Shown piece by piece: positions 48,871 through 60,153 of a DNA stretch of 64,000 nucleotides (its first letter is position 1; each line of letters opens with the position of its first letter). The stretch lies in NCBI GenBank assembly GCA_004335635.1, contig QAXH01004625.1, positions 1,622 to 65,621 of the forward strand. Direction: 5' to 3'. The translations under genes and the position numbers were made by a program. The notes below the pieces were generated by a model. The model had not been told where the DNA came from. It ran no database searches and saw nothing but the letters and a program-made list of their open reading frames with translations. This DNA comes from Chloromonas sp. AAM2 (lineage: Eukaryota; Chlorophyta; Chlorophyceae; Chlamydomonadales; Chlamydomonadaceae).

Positions 48871-51800
48871 TCAAGGCTGTCTCGCACGGTTTGTCTTGCT
48901 CTTGACGCTCTGCAGCACCTCTCCCCAGTCAAAGCTGCTGCCTGCGGCCCCGTCATCCGCTGCCTGGGTCAACACCTTGGAGGGCGGCTCGGCCACACGC
49001 ACAACTGGAACCTCGGCCACCACCTCTTCTTCCTCCTCTTCCTCGTCAGCACCCTGTACCGTGTTGCAGAGCCGACACATACATTCCAGGCAAGTAACAG
49101 GATAATGACAGAACAGAAAAGGAGCCACCACAGGTTGGCACAAATGCTTGTTCATCATGCCACAAAGCATAATTCAGATGAGTAGGCATGAGTAGGCATG
49201 AGTAGGCATGAGTAGGCATGAGTAGGCATGATGCCGACATGTGATAGACATAGAGCCACAGCAGGTTGGCGTACTAACATGCGTATGAGTAGGTGGGCGT
49301 ACTTGCTTGCAGCGTTGGGCCACCGATGATAGAGTAGCTGACATGGGTGCAGGTCATGGGTAACGGGGGGATGTGACGAACACGTATTACGACCACAATT
49401 TTGCCCTCCACTCCCGCGCACCTACTCGCTCCTGCACTTCGCTTTGAGCCATGGCTGATTTGAATCCAAGTTGTTGGTGCATGTCCCTGCCTGCTACTCA
49501 CCCAGCCCAGTGCCCCCAGGCCCTGTCCCAGTCCATCGGCCTCCGCCTCCTCCTCCGCCCGCTGCTGGGCCGTGCCCGCCTGCGTTGCGCCAGCGTTGGC
49601 GGCGCCAGGAGAGGCAGGGCGGTGGTTCCGAGGCAGCTCGGGCACCCCCATTAGGGAGGGAGAGTGGCGCACAGCCAGGGCAAACCTGCACAGGAAGAAC
49701 AGGACAGGGGTCAGGGTTGTTACCAGGTGTGAAGTCTGCACTTCTGCCGCCATTCAGTACCCGGCTGGCCGGCTGCTGAATGCATACCGTAGAGGGCGAA
49801 TCCCCGCAGCAACCATGGTGTGCGTCACTACAGGCACAGCAGAGCGGGTAGCAGAACGCGAGGACAAAGCCACACGCGTGTCAAGGGTGCAGGTATGACA
49901 AAGAAGGTACCAACAGGCCCGGCTACGATGGCATGCTGATACATGGCTCCGCACGAGCGGTTGCAGGTGCTCGGTACGCGTCACACCCCGAAGACGCTCA
50001 CCCAAAGTGTGGCACAGGGTTGTAGTACGTGTCCATGGTTTCCATGTTGTCCCAGTATTCGCCCCCGGTGCTGTTGCCCCACTTGCGCACTTGCCGATCG
50101 CCCAGGTGCTGCTCATTCCACCACCGATTGTACCTTTCGCACCACAATGAGGTGTGAAAAGTTTGAGGTGAATGTTAGTTACCATCAGGCCTGTCCTTCA
50201 GCGCCACTACACTGGACAACCCATGAGGGCTAGGACTGATAGCCAGATAGCTAGAACTGTCACATGATAAGAGCTATTAAACAAGTAAAGCGTCTAGCTA
50301 ACAGTGGGCTGTGGTCAACACAGGGCTTTATCATGCGATTGCCTAAAACTGGCTATGAGTTGCTCTCATGCGGCGTGCATTGCGTGGGATGGGTGGCAAT
50401 GCGTCTCGCGTGGGCGGGCAGGGCTAAGAATAGCCACACAAGACAGCAGCTACCCAATCAGCAGTCTGTTTACTGGTTTGAACTGTAACGCCACTTCTCT
50501 TGCTTCTTCCCCCCTGTCTTTTCTAGAGTTTACTGACGTGCGACGCCTGCGGAACCTTGGCCGCTTACCACAGAAGCCCACCACCCCGGCTCTGCCTCTG
50601 GTCTTCCTGCTTTTATTGGTACCCAGTTTCCTAACCTCTCCCCGGCCACATGCGTTCCTGGCATGTCCCTGCCCAGCCCCCACAGCCCCTGCGCCTCACC
50701 TCTCCCCGCCTCCGCCAATGCTCCACACCTCCCCGTGCTTAGTGCCCTTGCCGTCCGCAAAGTTCTCCGTCCACTTGTCCCCCCACTGCTCCACCGCGCC
50801 GCCCCACAGCTCCCTCTCGGCCCATTTGTCCGTGTATTTGAGGCAACCACCGCGCCCGTCATAGTCCTCGCCTGCATACAACGCCACAGCCACATATTCT
50901 CAATTGCATTCCTGGGGCTCCATGGCCAAGGGTTGGGTGAGGTACGGGGTTTGGGAAAGAATGGTAGCAAGGAAAGCGGTCCAGCTGCCAACGCCTCAAC
51001 ACCTTCTGGACTGCTTCCGGGCAAGGGACCGCAAGGAAAGCTTGAAAGCAACATGTTCGTCACTGTCATTGGAAATTAACACAGAACAGGGCCGACACCT
51101 CTTGGAGAGGAAGAAAGGTCCGCCTGTTCATTCCTCATCCTCTGCTCCATATCGTCTGTCTGCTCGTCCCTAGACGCCTTTCCATTCAAACAGCATCCGT
51201 TTGTCAGAACGTGTAGCACAGATACTTCTCCAACCGTCACACGTAAAATCCACCTTTCTCCACTCACCCCACTTTTCGTGCCACACGTTTTCGTTTTCCT
51301 TTGCCCACTTGTCGGCGTACTTGCTGACCTGGCCCAGGGCATGATGCTTCTCGCCCCACTTCTCCTCCCACTCGTGACCTGCATCGCCGTCAGCACGAGC
51401 CCACCTGCAAAAGCACACTACCGTGTTTGCCGTGCTGTGCCATAAGCCACACGCAGCTACCAAGTGATATTGCAGTTCCACATGCCCCACTAACAGCCCG
51501 CTTGTCTACGCGGGTGCACATGTACACATGCCAGTCACAAAAAAACCGTTTTCAGTTGCACCCCTTGGACCCGGGTACGGTGCAGGCCCGGCTTGTCACA
51601 ATCTGTGTGAGACTGTAGCTGCACTGGAAGCCACGTGCGGACGCCAAGCCGGTGCACGTCGCGCCTTGTTTGTGCCATTGGCTACTGTGCAATCACCAGG
51701 TCATGCGCCGCAGTAGCACGTGTCTCACTTGTGTGCTGTGCGCTCGATGATCAGCTCAATGGTCTGCGGGTCGTGGAAGGCGCGCTCGCACCACTCCTCC

Positions 51801-54800
51801 TTCCAGGCGCCACCTGAAGCCAGGAGAGCAAGGCAAGGCAAGGCAACTGAAGATCACCATTATCATGACCAAGCACCCATACAGGGGAAGGGGCCACAAG
51901 GGTAGGCAGGACGCAACGGCTACAACGGTAGGCGAGGATTTTGTTACCATCACCAAGCACTCGCAAGACCGTGGTGCTGCGAGTTCCATGTTGACGAGCT
52001 GTGAGAGACGGTAGCCAAGTGGTGTAGCTTAGCAAGGCGCATGAGCCAACAGCCAGTGCCAGCCTTTCACACGCTGGTATTACAAGTAGCAATGCGCATG
52101 GTCAGAGCAGGCGTGCAATGATGTCAAGTCATGCTTCGCCGCGTCATGTGTTTGCCATGATCACTGTCACAACGCAGCTTGCAATTGTCACAGCTTTCAA
52201 GTATTCTCTGTTCTTCCACTTCCCAGCCCATTGATACTACCTTCTGCCGAGGTGCCGCTCTTGGTGGCCCCGAGCTCCTTGAGCCCTGCCCAGTCACTGG
52301 CCTCCCACCAACACTCCTCCCACGCAACCTGCGGACATCCATGTGCGTTCTTTAGAGACCTGGTCTGGGATGGTAGCCAACCCGCACACAGGTTCACACA
52401 CAGGCTATGACGCGGGCGACGCGCTGTGCGTGCCTCTAGACTGCGAGCTTCATGTGTTGGTAGGGAAGCCTGACAGGTGCTGGGTGGCAGGCGCACACAG
52501 CCATGGTGGGCGGAACACACAGGCTGGCCCACAGGGCAACCCATTGATGGACAGACATGTCAGTAAGGTTGTGGGTCGCGGGTTGACAGTCATCCATGCC
52601 AACCCAGACTTGAGGCTGATCTCTCTGCCAGCCTATCAGCATGTCCGGTAACCCTACCCCAGCTCACGGCGTGACTGTGTCTCCTCAGCATTTGCAACAG
52701 CTCTTTCTCCCAAGCTTGCACACTCACAGTCCTTCGATCCCTCGGCATTTTCAACACCCCTACACAAGCTCTCACGCCAACACAGGCAACACAGTGGTGC
52801 CTTGTGTACTGATCCTTGTGCGATGCTGACCCGCACTGGTGTTTCAAAAGTCAAACACACCCGCTGACGCCCCAGCCCTTCCCCACCATACCGTGCCATC
52901 GGCGTTGCTGCCCTTGAGCAAAGTCCAACGTTTCCAGAAACCGCCAGGGCCAAAGTCCTCACCACTCAGCTTCTCGTACCTGCTCACACACAAAAACATA
53001 CACACAAGCTGAAAAGCACAATACGCTACTTGTGCTTTTCAGCCGGCACCAGTAATTTTTGCAGTGTCTGCTGACGTTTTCTGTGCAAATGCAGGAAAAT
53101 GCAAGAGTACAAAAGTGCCAAACAGCATTCAAGCTGAGCCTGCTTTTCCTGACAACTCTTCACCTCCCCCCTTTCCTGAACCCCAGTCAAAGCGTCATGA
53201 TGCATTTGACAACCTTGACTTGTCACAAGCTCATCGCAGACTACAGACAAACCAATCAAACCTCTCAGAACTCGCGCTAGAAACCCACCCCCCACTGAGA
53301 CTCTCACGTTGTGCCATCCGCTAGCGTGCCCTTGCCGTCCGGCAGCTGCCTGCCCACAGGTGCTGTGGCGGTTTCTGTGGCGGTTTCCACAGCATCCACC
53401 GCCTGTGCCTCCAGGGAGCGGGTGGGCGGTTGGTAGGCGGTGGTCAGTTCTAGAACAGACTGAAGCGGGGGGAGCTGGAAGGAACGAGCGGCTGCTGCCA
53501 ACTCCTCTTCCTGTAAAACAAACTCCAAAACCAACAAATGACTCTCTCCTCAAACTTCAAGTTGCCTGACGCCCAAGCCAGATTGATTGTGCGCTTGTAA
53601 GCTGGGACAACACAGCATGAGCCATCTGTGGCCGCCATTCCGCGAGAACTTGGCCTTGACCAGGACCTAGGCTGACCTGTTCTCCCCAGGACTCCCTGAC
53701 TGAAGCAAGCCTGAAGTCAAGCACAAGTTGTGCAACCATTAGCTGTACCCCAGCCCACCTGTGACCTCAGCTCCAGGAACCCCTGCATGGGCAGGTCATA
53801 CTCCTTGAACTCTCGGCCCGTCTCCGGGTCAGCGCCCGGGGCCGCGCGCTGAAGCTGGGGCACGGGACCCCCTGCGTTGCCTGCACAGTGCGCACATAGG
53901 GAATCATTTTTGTTGTTCTTGACCATCTATGTAGATGCGCAGCAAGGAATGATAACTGATCAAACTCATTCACTCAAAAAACTTGATCAGGATTATGACA
54001 CAGGATGGTTCATCAGCAATCAGGATTATGACACAGGATGGTTCATCAGCAATCAGGACTATGACACAGGATGGTTCATCAGCAATCAGGACTATGACAT
54101 AGGATGGTTCATCAGCAATCAGGACTATGACATAGGATGGTTCATCAGCAACCAGGATTATGACACAGGATGGTTCATCAGCAATCAGGATTATGACACA
54201 GGATGGTTCATCAGCACAGGGCCGGGATGCAGATGCAACAGGCGTTGCGCAGGTCATGAACTGGTTGCCAGAGCCTGTGACAACCAGGGCTCTATGAATT
54301 GGAGGGTAGCTGTTGAGTTATGACACACGGTGTAAACGTGCCAATTTTCATTGTTGTCTTGGCAGAAACGTACCAAAGAGTGCCTGTGCCCACGCCGGCC
54401 CTCCTTCCATCGAGCCCTGCTGCTGTTGCTGTGTTGAATCCGCTGCTACGGGTGGTGACACCGGTGTCACGGGCGTCCTTGTGTTTGCCGTTGCGCCACC
54501 CGCTGTGTCCCATGTGGCTGCCATGCGGTTTCGGCCACTGCCCGAGCTGCGAATGACACGAGAACGCCCACCACTACCACTGCCACTGGACCGTTTTGGC
54601 CCAGGTGCTTGGGGGCTGGCTGGGAGTGTTTGTGTGCTTGCTGGTGGAGCAGGCTGTGCAGAGGCAGGTGGCCTAAAAGGCGGTGTTTGTATGCCAGGAG
54701 GACTCGGTCCTCCTCCATTGCTGGGACTGCTGCTCGGCGGGCCATCAGCCCACCTGGAGGTTGCATTCAAGTCTGTGCCGTTCCTAGCATCCGTTTTTCC

Positions 54801-55405
54801 AGCCCCTGCGTCCGTTTCTGAGATAACGGGCAGTTGTGGGCTTGTGGAAGGAGTGGGAGAGTTTGCAGGCAGCGAGTTGAGGTTGCGCCATGGGCTGCTG
54901 CGGCCCTTCGTGCTGGGTGGTGGGCCTGAGCTGGGCTGTGCCTGAATGGCACTGTAGCTGCTGACTCCTGGTAGCTCCAAGGGAAGAGGTGCATCACTTT
55001 GCTGTGAATCGCTGTGACTGGTTTCGGGTGGTGGTAGCTCCACATCTGTGGAACGAGACTCAACAGCTGACTGCATGGCATGAGCAGCAACAATGTATCA
55101 AGGCGAGTAGCAGGTGGTAGGCTTAATGACTATTGGACCTGGATCAAGGTACGAGTACAAGGGGTCGTTTGATGGCTGCCAGTGTGGACCATGGCAGCTC
55201 CATGCCGCACCTGGAATGGGATGAAATCTGACAATGAGGCCGCATTGCTGGTGTTTGTGATGCTAGGCTCATCCGCGCTGCTCACACGCACGCTGTGGAC
55301 GCAAACCCTTGCGCGTTTCTGACGTGTCTGCACCCTATTCGCCACATGAAGTTGCTTAGACTGCACTCCAGCTGGAATGCCGGTGCTTCCCACACCACTG
55401 CGCAT
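48871..55405 (-). CDS. ESV1/LESV-family starch-associated protein (12 exons, ~761 aa)
   Basis: Exons (minus strand): 55405-55211, 55070-54374, 53880-53759, 53510-53308, 52979-52892, 52328-52241, 51813-51729, 51404-51268, 50871-50700, 50133-50002, 49685-49502, 49053-48871. All phases agree. Residues ~1-60 are basic and Ser/Val-rich like a plastid transit peptide. Residues ~66-300 are a Pro/Ser/Gly-rich extension. Residues ~407-655 form the family's Trp-rich domain: FWKRWTLLKGSNADG, WEECWWEASDWAG, WKEEWCERAF, HEWEEKWGEKH, YADKWAKENENVWHEKWG, DKWAERELWGGAVEQWGDKW, YNRWWNEQHLGDRQVRKWGN and YYNPVPHFGFALAVRHSPSL. The tail is acidic. EARLY STARVATION 1 and LIKE-ESV1 bind alpha-glucans in plastids and control starch granule organisation and turnover. 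The assignment rests on the repeated aromatic motif. The 5' end could include another exon because an acceptor-like ttgcag lies just before the ATG. Confidence 0.9.
49181..49230 (+). repeat. 10-bp tandem repeat, 5 copies
   Basis: Five perfect copies of AGTAGGCATG lie in the last intron of the ESV1-like gene. Confidence 0.97.
53989..54219 (+). repeat. 33-bp minisatellite, 7 copies, in an ESV1-like gene intron
   Basis: The unit is AGGATTATGACACAGGATGG followed by TTCATCAGCAATC, with C/T and C/T-to-A variants. A period divisible by three keeps frames open on both strands, but it lies between well-defined exons and is not coding. Confidence 0.95.
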
Positions 55406-56017
55406 CGCAGCGCCTGCAAATGGCCACAAGGCTTTAGTTCATCAGACTTGAGGGTAAGGTCCTTCGGACCTGGTTGTGCGGAACGTTAAAAGCTACGAAG
55501 GCTTGGACTGTGCGGCGGCTCACTTGGTTTTGAGCGGTCCCTTGAGGATAGATGCTTCCAAAATGCCGTGGATCGGATAATGGCGTGCTCTCTGAGTCCT
55601 GATTTCAATATTTGATGGATGGAGGTCAATTGGCTGGCTGTCCGTGGTAGGCTAATTGGCGATGCAGTCATCAGACTATCGTATTTCGTGGTGAGTTCTC
55701 CCTCTCTCCAACCGCACATGTAACGCCGCGTGAATCGCACCTGGAGTTTTTCCAGGTGTGGTCCTTGGCTAGCGCAGTGGTCCCATCAGCCGCCTTTGGA
55801 ACCTTGTGGAGAAGCACAGAAGCCTCCCAAGGTCTGATCTGCTACCCAACCCAAAACCCTTGTTGCCAGACCAGCATGAAAAGCCTCGGGCCAATCGCAA
55901 GCCTGGCTGATCTACTAACGGCTATGAAAGTTTGTTTGACACCAGCAGGTTCGTCTTCCTGTATGATGCCATTGCTGTATAACTTTTTTTAAAGGGCTGG
56001 ACAACTGCTCTTATACG

Positions 56018-56162
56018 TGCTGATGCACTACAGGCGAACATCAATGCCGATGTAAAATGGGCTTGATACCACTCGGAACGACATCTGCAGTTTTGTCTAG
56101 CCGTGCCCAAGGGGATGCCCCTGACATGATAGTACAACTGGAACCTTCCCTCGCCCCGCTGG
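56018..56162 (+). repeat. Dispersed repeat family R4
   Basis: This carries GCACTACAGGCGAACATCAA, GGGCTTGATACCACTCGGAA and CGACATCTGCAG. Inverted relatives lie at 57171-57292 and 57917-58003. Confidence 0.8.
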
Positions 56163-56330
56163 TGGCCTGGGTGTGATAGGTGGTGTACGCCACCGAACCT
56201 GATGACAGCATGCTGTTTCTCTCTGCCTGCGCAGCTATCCAACGCCTATCATCCTCGAGCCGTTGCAGCGCTTGGCCAGAGTTAGTCCACTCGGATGGAA
56301 CCAATGCTGCCGGGCGCAGAATCGCTTCGT

Positions 56331-56496
56331 GCCAAACGCGGATGTCTTGCACAAACGTGAACGTGACTACTAGGTTTGCCAGTGTCAAGCCTTGGTGGCC
56401 AGTGTAGCAAACCTTGAAACGCTCCTTGTAAGGTAGGCTTGACACTGGCAAACCTAGTAGTCACGCTCACGTTTGTGCAAGACATCCGCGTTTGGC
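56331..56496. ncRNA. Long near-perfect hairpin (62-bp arms, 42-nt loop); candidate small-RNA precursor or foldback element
   Basis: Arm 56331-56392 is the reverse complement of 56435-56496 with a single mismatch (GTGAACGTGAC versus GTGAGCGTGAC). The 42-nt loop is unrelated. A transcript of either strand would fold into an almost continuous 62-bp stem. Algal miRNA and siRNA hairpin loci can look like this. A recent inverted duplication without transcription is the alternative. Confidence 0.55.
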
Positions 56497-57310
56497 GGCA
56501 GCCTCAGCCCAGCAGCACTGTGACACTGTTACCCTTAACCGCCCCCACCCCCATGGCTCCTCCCATAGCTCCCCCAGCCCCACCTACCACCACTCGTACG
56601 AAAAGTCACAAGCTGCTGGAGGCCAAGTACTAGCCCGCCGCTGCCCAGTGTGCCAGACGTGGTAAGTGATCATGTCAAGAGAGCTCCAGGTTCTTCAGGT
56701 GGTAAACAGACGGAAGTGAGGACAACTGTGGTTGCTTGACATGGACTCGTGACTCGAGATTTGTTGCGAGGCACTGCACTATTCATAGTTTCGCTTTACT
56801 TTTACATCTGCCCCATTGTAACCAGGTTCTTGTTGTCCAAGCTCAACCACCAAAAAAAACAAGCCCAACGTGTTCTGTGCAACTCATGTGACTACCAGGT
56901 AAAACTGAACTCACACATACGCCAGTCCCAGAAATTGTCCCGGAACTGGCAAACTTTTTTTTCCCCATGCATTAAAGAGTGCGATCGTCAAGTATACACT
57001 TGCTATGCAGGGCTATACCCACCCCCCATCCTTTGTGTCCAGGTGGGACCGTGACGTGATCGCGGCTTGCAATATGATGATCGTAGCGAGGTGGCAGCTG
57101 GCAGGCAGACCAGGCAGACCTGGCGTGTGACACCCCGCAGATTGCGCTTTGCATGTCTATTCAGAACGAGTTTGGCCGGGCGAGGGGCGGCGCAAATTGT
57201 ATTACAAGTGTCAGGAGCACTTCCCCATGGTCTCAGTTGGGCATGGCAAGACACATCTGTCCTTCTAGAGATATCGTTCCGAGTGCAAGTGGCGTTGTGC
57301 TGTGGTGCAA

Positions 57311-60101
57311 TCAGTATTCAAGAAACACTTGAAGCAAGTCGCCGCTGCCGGTGGGCAGGGACACCAGAGGGCCACCCAGCTCCTTGCTCTTGTCACGCAT
57401 GGCACGCTCAACCATGGACTGCATCAGCATGCGGTGGACAAGGCGTATACTGTATGGCTTGCGAGCTGGGGTCAAGCGGGGGCACACAAAGTGTTGGTCA
57501 GACCAGCAGACCGGCAAGTGCCAAGCCAAGGAAGGGGCTTGCACACACAATGCGGAGAGCATACAAACTCAGCCACCCAACCCCTCCACTGCTTGTCTGC
57601 CAAGGACGAAGCACGTTGACTCGGGACCTGAAGCACTCACTTCTCGAGCTTGGAGTTGAGTCAACAAGCTAGGAACACAGATGTGGTTAGCAGTGGCCTG
57701 TCTAGACTGAGTCCATGTGTCTGTGCGCATGCATGATTTGTGTTCAATCTATGAGGCACTGATGATGAGCTTTTGCACCTACAGCCCTTTACTGGCGTGT
57801 GGTTTGTCCAATGCTTAGTACTCTGGCCTTATGACGTGCACCTGTTCGATCAATAAAGTGGCACGCCTGCCTGGACAACAATTCAACAACTATCCCTTGA
57901 ATTCAACTGCACGTGGCGCTCTTCCCGAGTGGTGTGGCGCTCAGTTCCAAGTGGTATCGAACTCACTTTACATTGGCCTTGATGATTGCGTGTAGTGCGT
58001 CAGCTCGTATAAGCAGCAATGCTGAACATGTTGACCGCATACACACTCAAGACAGATCCCTGTCGAGACCTACCTCCAAGTTGATCCCTGCTACAGCAGG
58101 CACGATGGCAGTCAGTCCACTCAGAAATGCCGTTGGAATTCGAGTCTCAAGCTTGATCTGCAGGGCATTCCATCAATTTATCATGTTTGGCCATACAATC
58201 ATCATCAGTAGGTGGTGAAGCATGGGTGCGGCCAAACTGGTTGAAGCATGGCGGGGTAACTTGTCAGGCCATGACCACGGTCGCACAAGGGCAAGTTAAG
58301 ATCGAACAAAGTGGTGCTGGAGAGCAGGACTGCAACACTTCAGTGCAACCTGCGACTCGAGGGTAAGCACTACCAACCAATGAGATCATGGGATGGAGCC
58401 AGGGGCCTGTCATTCCCTGCTTCACAAGTGCACTTGGGGTCCGATTGGATTGCGAAGCTCCAACTGGGCACCGGTCACATAGGCCTGGCGCCAGTCTCAC
58501 AGCTTCCGCCCAACTCACCACGCCTGTCGCCTGTTCGGTGATTTTCACCAGGAAGAAACGGCCCTTGCGCCCTGCCCCTGCCCCAGCCCCCTCCTCCTCC
58601 CCGCTCTTGGGAGTGGCGGTGGAGACTAGGGACGTGCTGGAACCTTGACGCATGGCAGGCAGGCAGAAGCTGTTTGTTGCAGAGTATATTTTCTGTCAGT
58701 GATAGTACTGCGTAATACCACGATATTATTGAGCAGACTTCCAATCTCGGTTGCTCCAGATTGACAGCCGCCCACAGTCAAAAGTGATCCAAAAGCTTTC
58801 ATCTCAGGGCCCAGGAGCGTGCACACCTGCCTACCTACGTCCCTGGCCTTCATTTGCTTTGAATGCGACACAAGGTTGGGTTAACCCACTTGTAATCAAA
58901 GCATTGTTTGCTGAGACTGCAAGTGCATGTGCACAGCTGCCACCTACTTGGTCCCTCCACCACTGCATCAGGCTCCACCACCGTCGCCTCCACCGGTGCA
59001 CTGCTAGCACCAGCACCAGCATGTGTGCCACCACCAGCACCAGCACCAGCAGCAGATTGTGTTGACGAGGTTGATGCATCCCCACTGCCAGTGCCCAAGC
59101 TGCTGCTGGCGCGGCTGGTGCTGGAGGTGCTGCCAGCTGCCGCTGGCGGCGGTGCCTGGCTTGTGCTGCTCCCAGCTCCAGCAGCGGCTGTAGCTGGTGC
59201 TGGGTTACTGGAGCTAGGTCGGCTGGCTGCGGAGGAGGCTGTTGGAGCTGACGGCCGTGCTGTGGATGCATAGGACGCACTGCTACCTGTACTGCCTGTA
59301 GTACCATCAGATGTACTGCTGCTGGTTGGTAATGACACGGTGTACCGCTCTTCCTCAGCATAGTACTCCTGCAGGGCGGCCAAAACCAGCCATGACCAAT
59401 ACCATCATTTGCAACAATCCCTCACACATCAAGCTCCGACATTACCTGCCTGGGCATAATCAAGCACGGCCTAATCCTGAGATCAACAATGGCTTAAGAA
59501 CTGTCGACACTCTGCCAGGCCTACTGACACACAAGTGTCAGACTATTCTGTCGCTGCGCACCTGCAGATACGAAAGCAGTCCAGGCTGTGCGATTAGCAG
59601 CAGTAACTGCCACACACCTGGTCACACATGGCCGCTCACACCCAGCTACAAACCTCAAGGGCTGCATGTCATCGACCATGTGAGGTCTGATGGGGCTGTG
59701 GCTTCAACCACACAGCCGATGTATTAACCACACAAAGGCAGTACAGTTAAATTGCATGCTCACTGGAAATCCCACTGCTGCCTGTATGTCAGCAAAAGTG
59801 CCCAATTGCTCGGGTGGCGGCACCCTGCCCTGCTTGAGCTCAGCCAGCGCCTGGTCCATGGCCCTGATGGACACGCCCAGCAGCGACAGAGGGTAGGCCA
59901 CCTGCACAGGCAGACACAGCCGCAACCAAATCTTGATAGGCAGTAGCACATCCCAACTCCACGACTGTCAAGCATTGGTAAACAGACTCCAGCAACAACC
60001 ACGTGTTGCTAGTGATGACATTCGTAGTTTGTACCCTGTTTTCTTGGCTAAGTGACTGGTGTCTGGCTGCACTACCGGGAGTTGCACCATGATAAGCCAT
60101 G

Positions 60102-60153
<52 letters not shown>

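Larger units (their letters stand above)
55406..57310. other. Repeat-rich region between the ESV1-like and PEPM-like genes
   Basis: This holds an R4 copy (56018-56162), a long hairpin (56331-56496), an R3 arm (56936-56954) and an inverted R4 copy (57171-57292). No protein gene is seen. It contains the 5' flank of the ESV1-like gene. Confidence 0.6.

Noticed and set aside
53989..54219. CRISPR-like regular repeats
   Set aside because: The repeats are head-to-tail with no unique spacers, in a eukaryotic intron.
53877..54323. Plus-strand ORF with 11-residue repeats (DYDTGWFISNQ type)
   Set aside because: It is a product of the 33-bp minisatellite, intronic in the ESV1-like gene; the period divisible by three keeps frames open.
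58850..58947. Termination of the PEPM-like protein at the stop near 58850
   Set aside because: A donor (gtaggt) at 58947 joins in phase to four further exons encoding a conserved-looking module ending LLQVFLEY.
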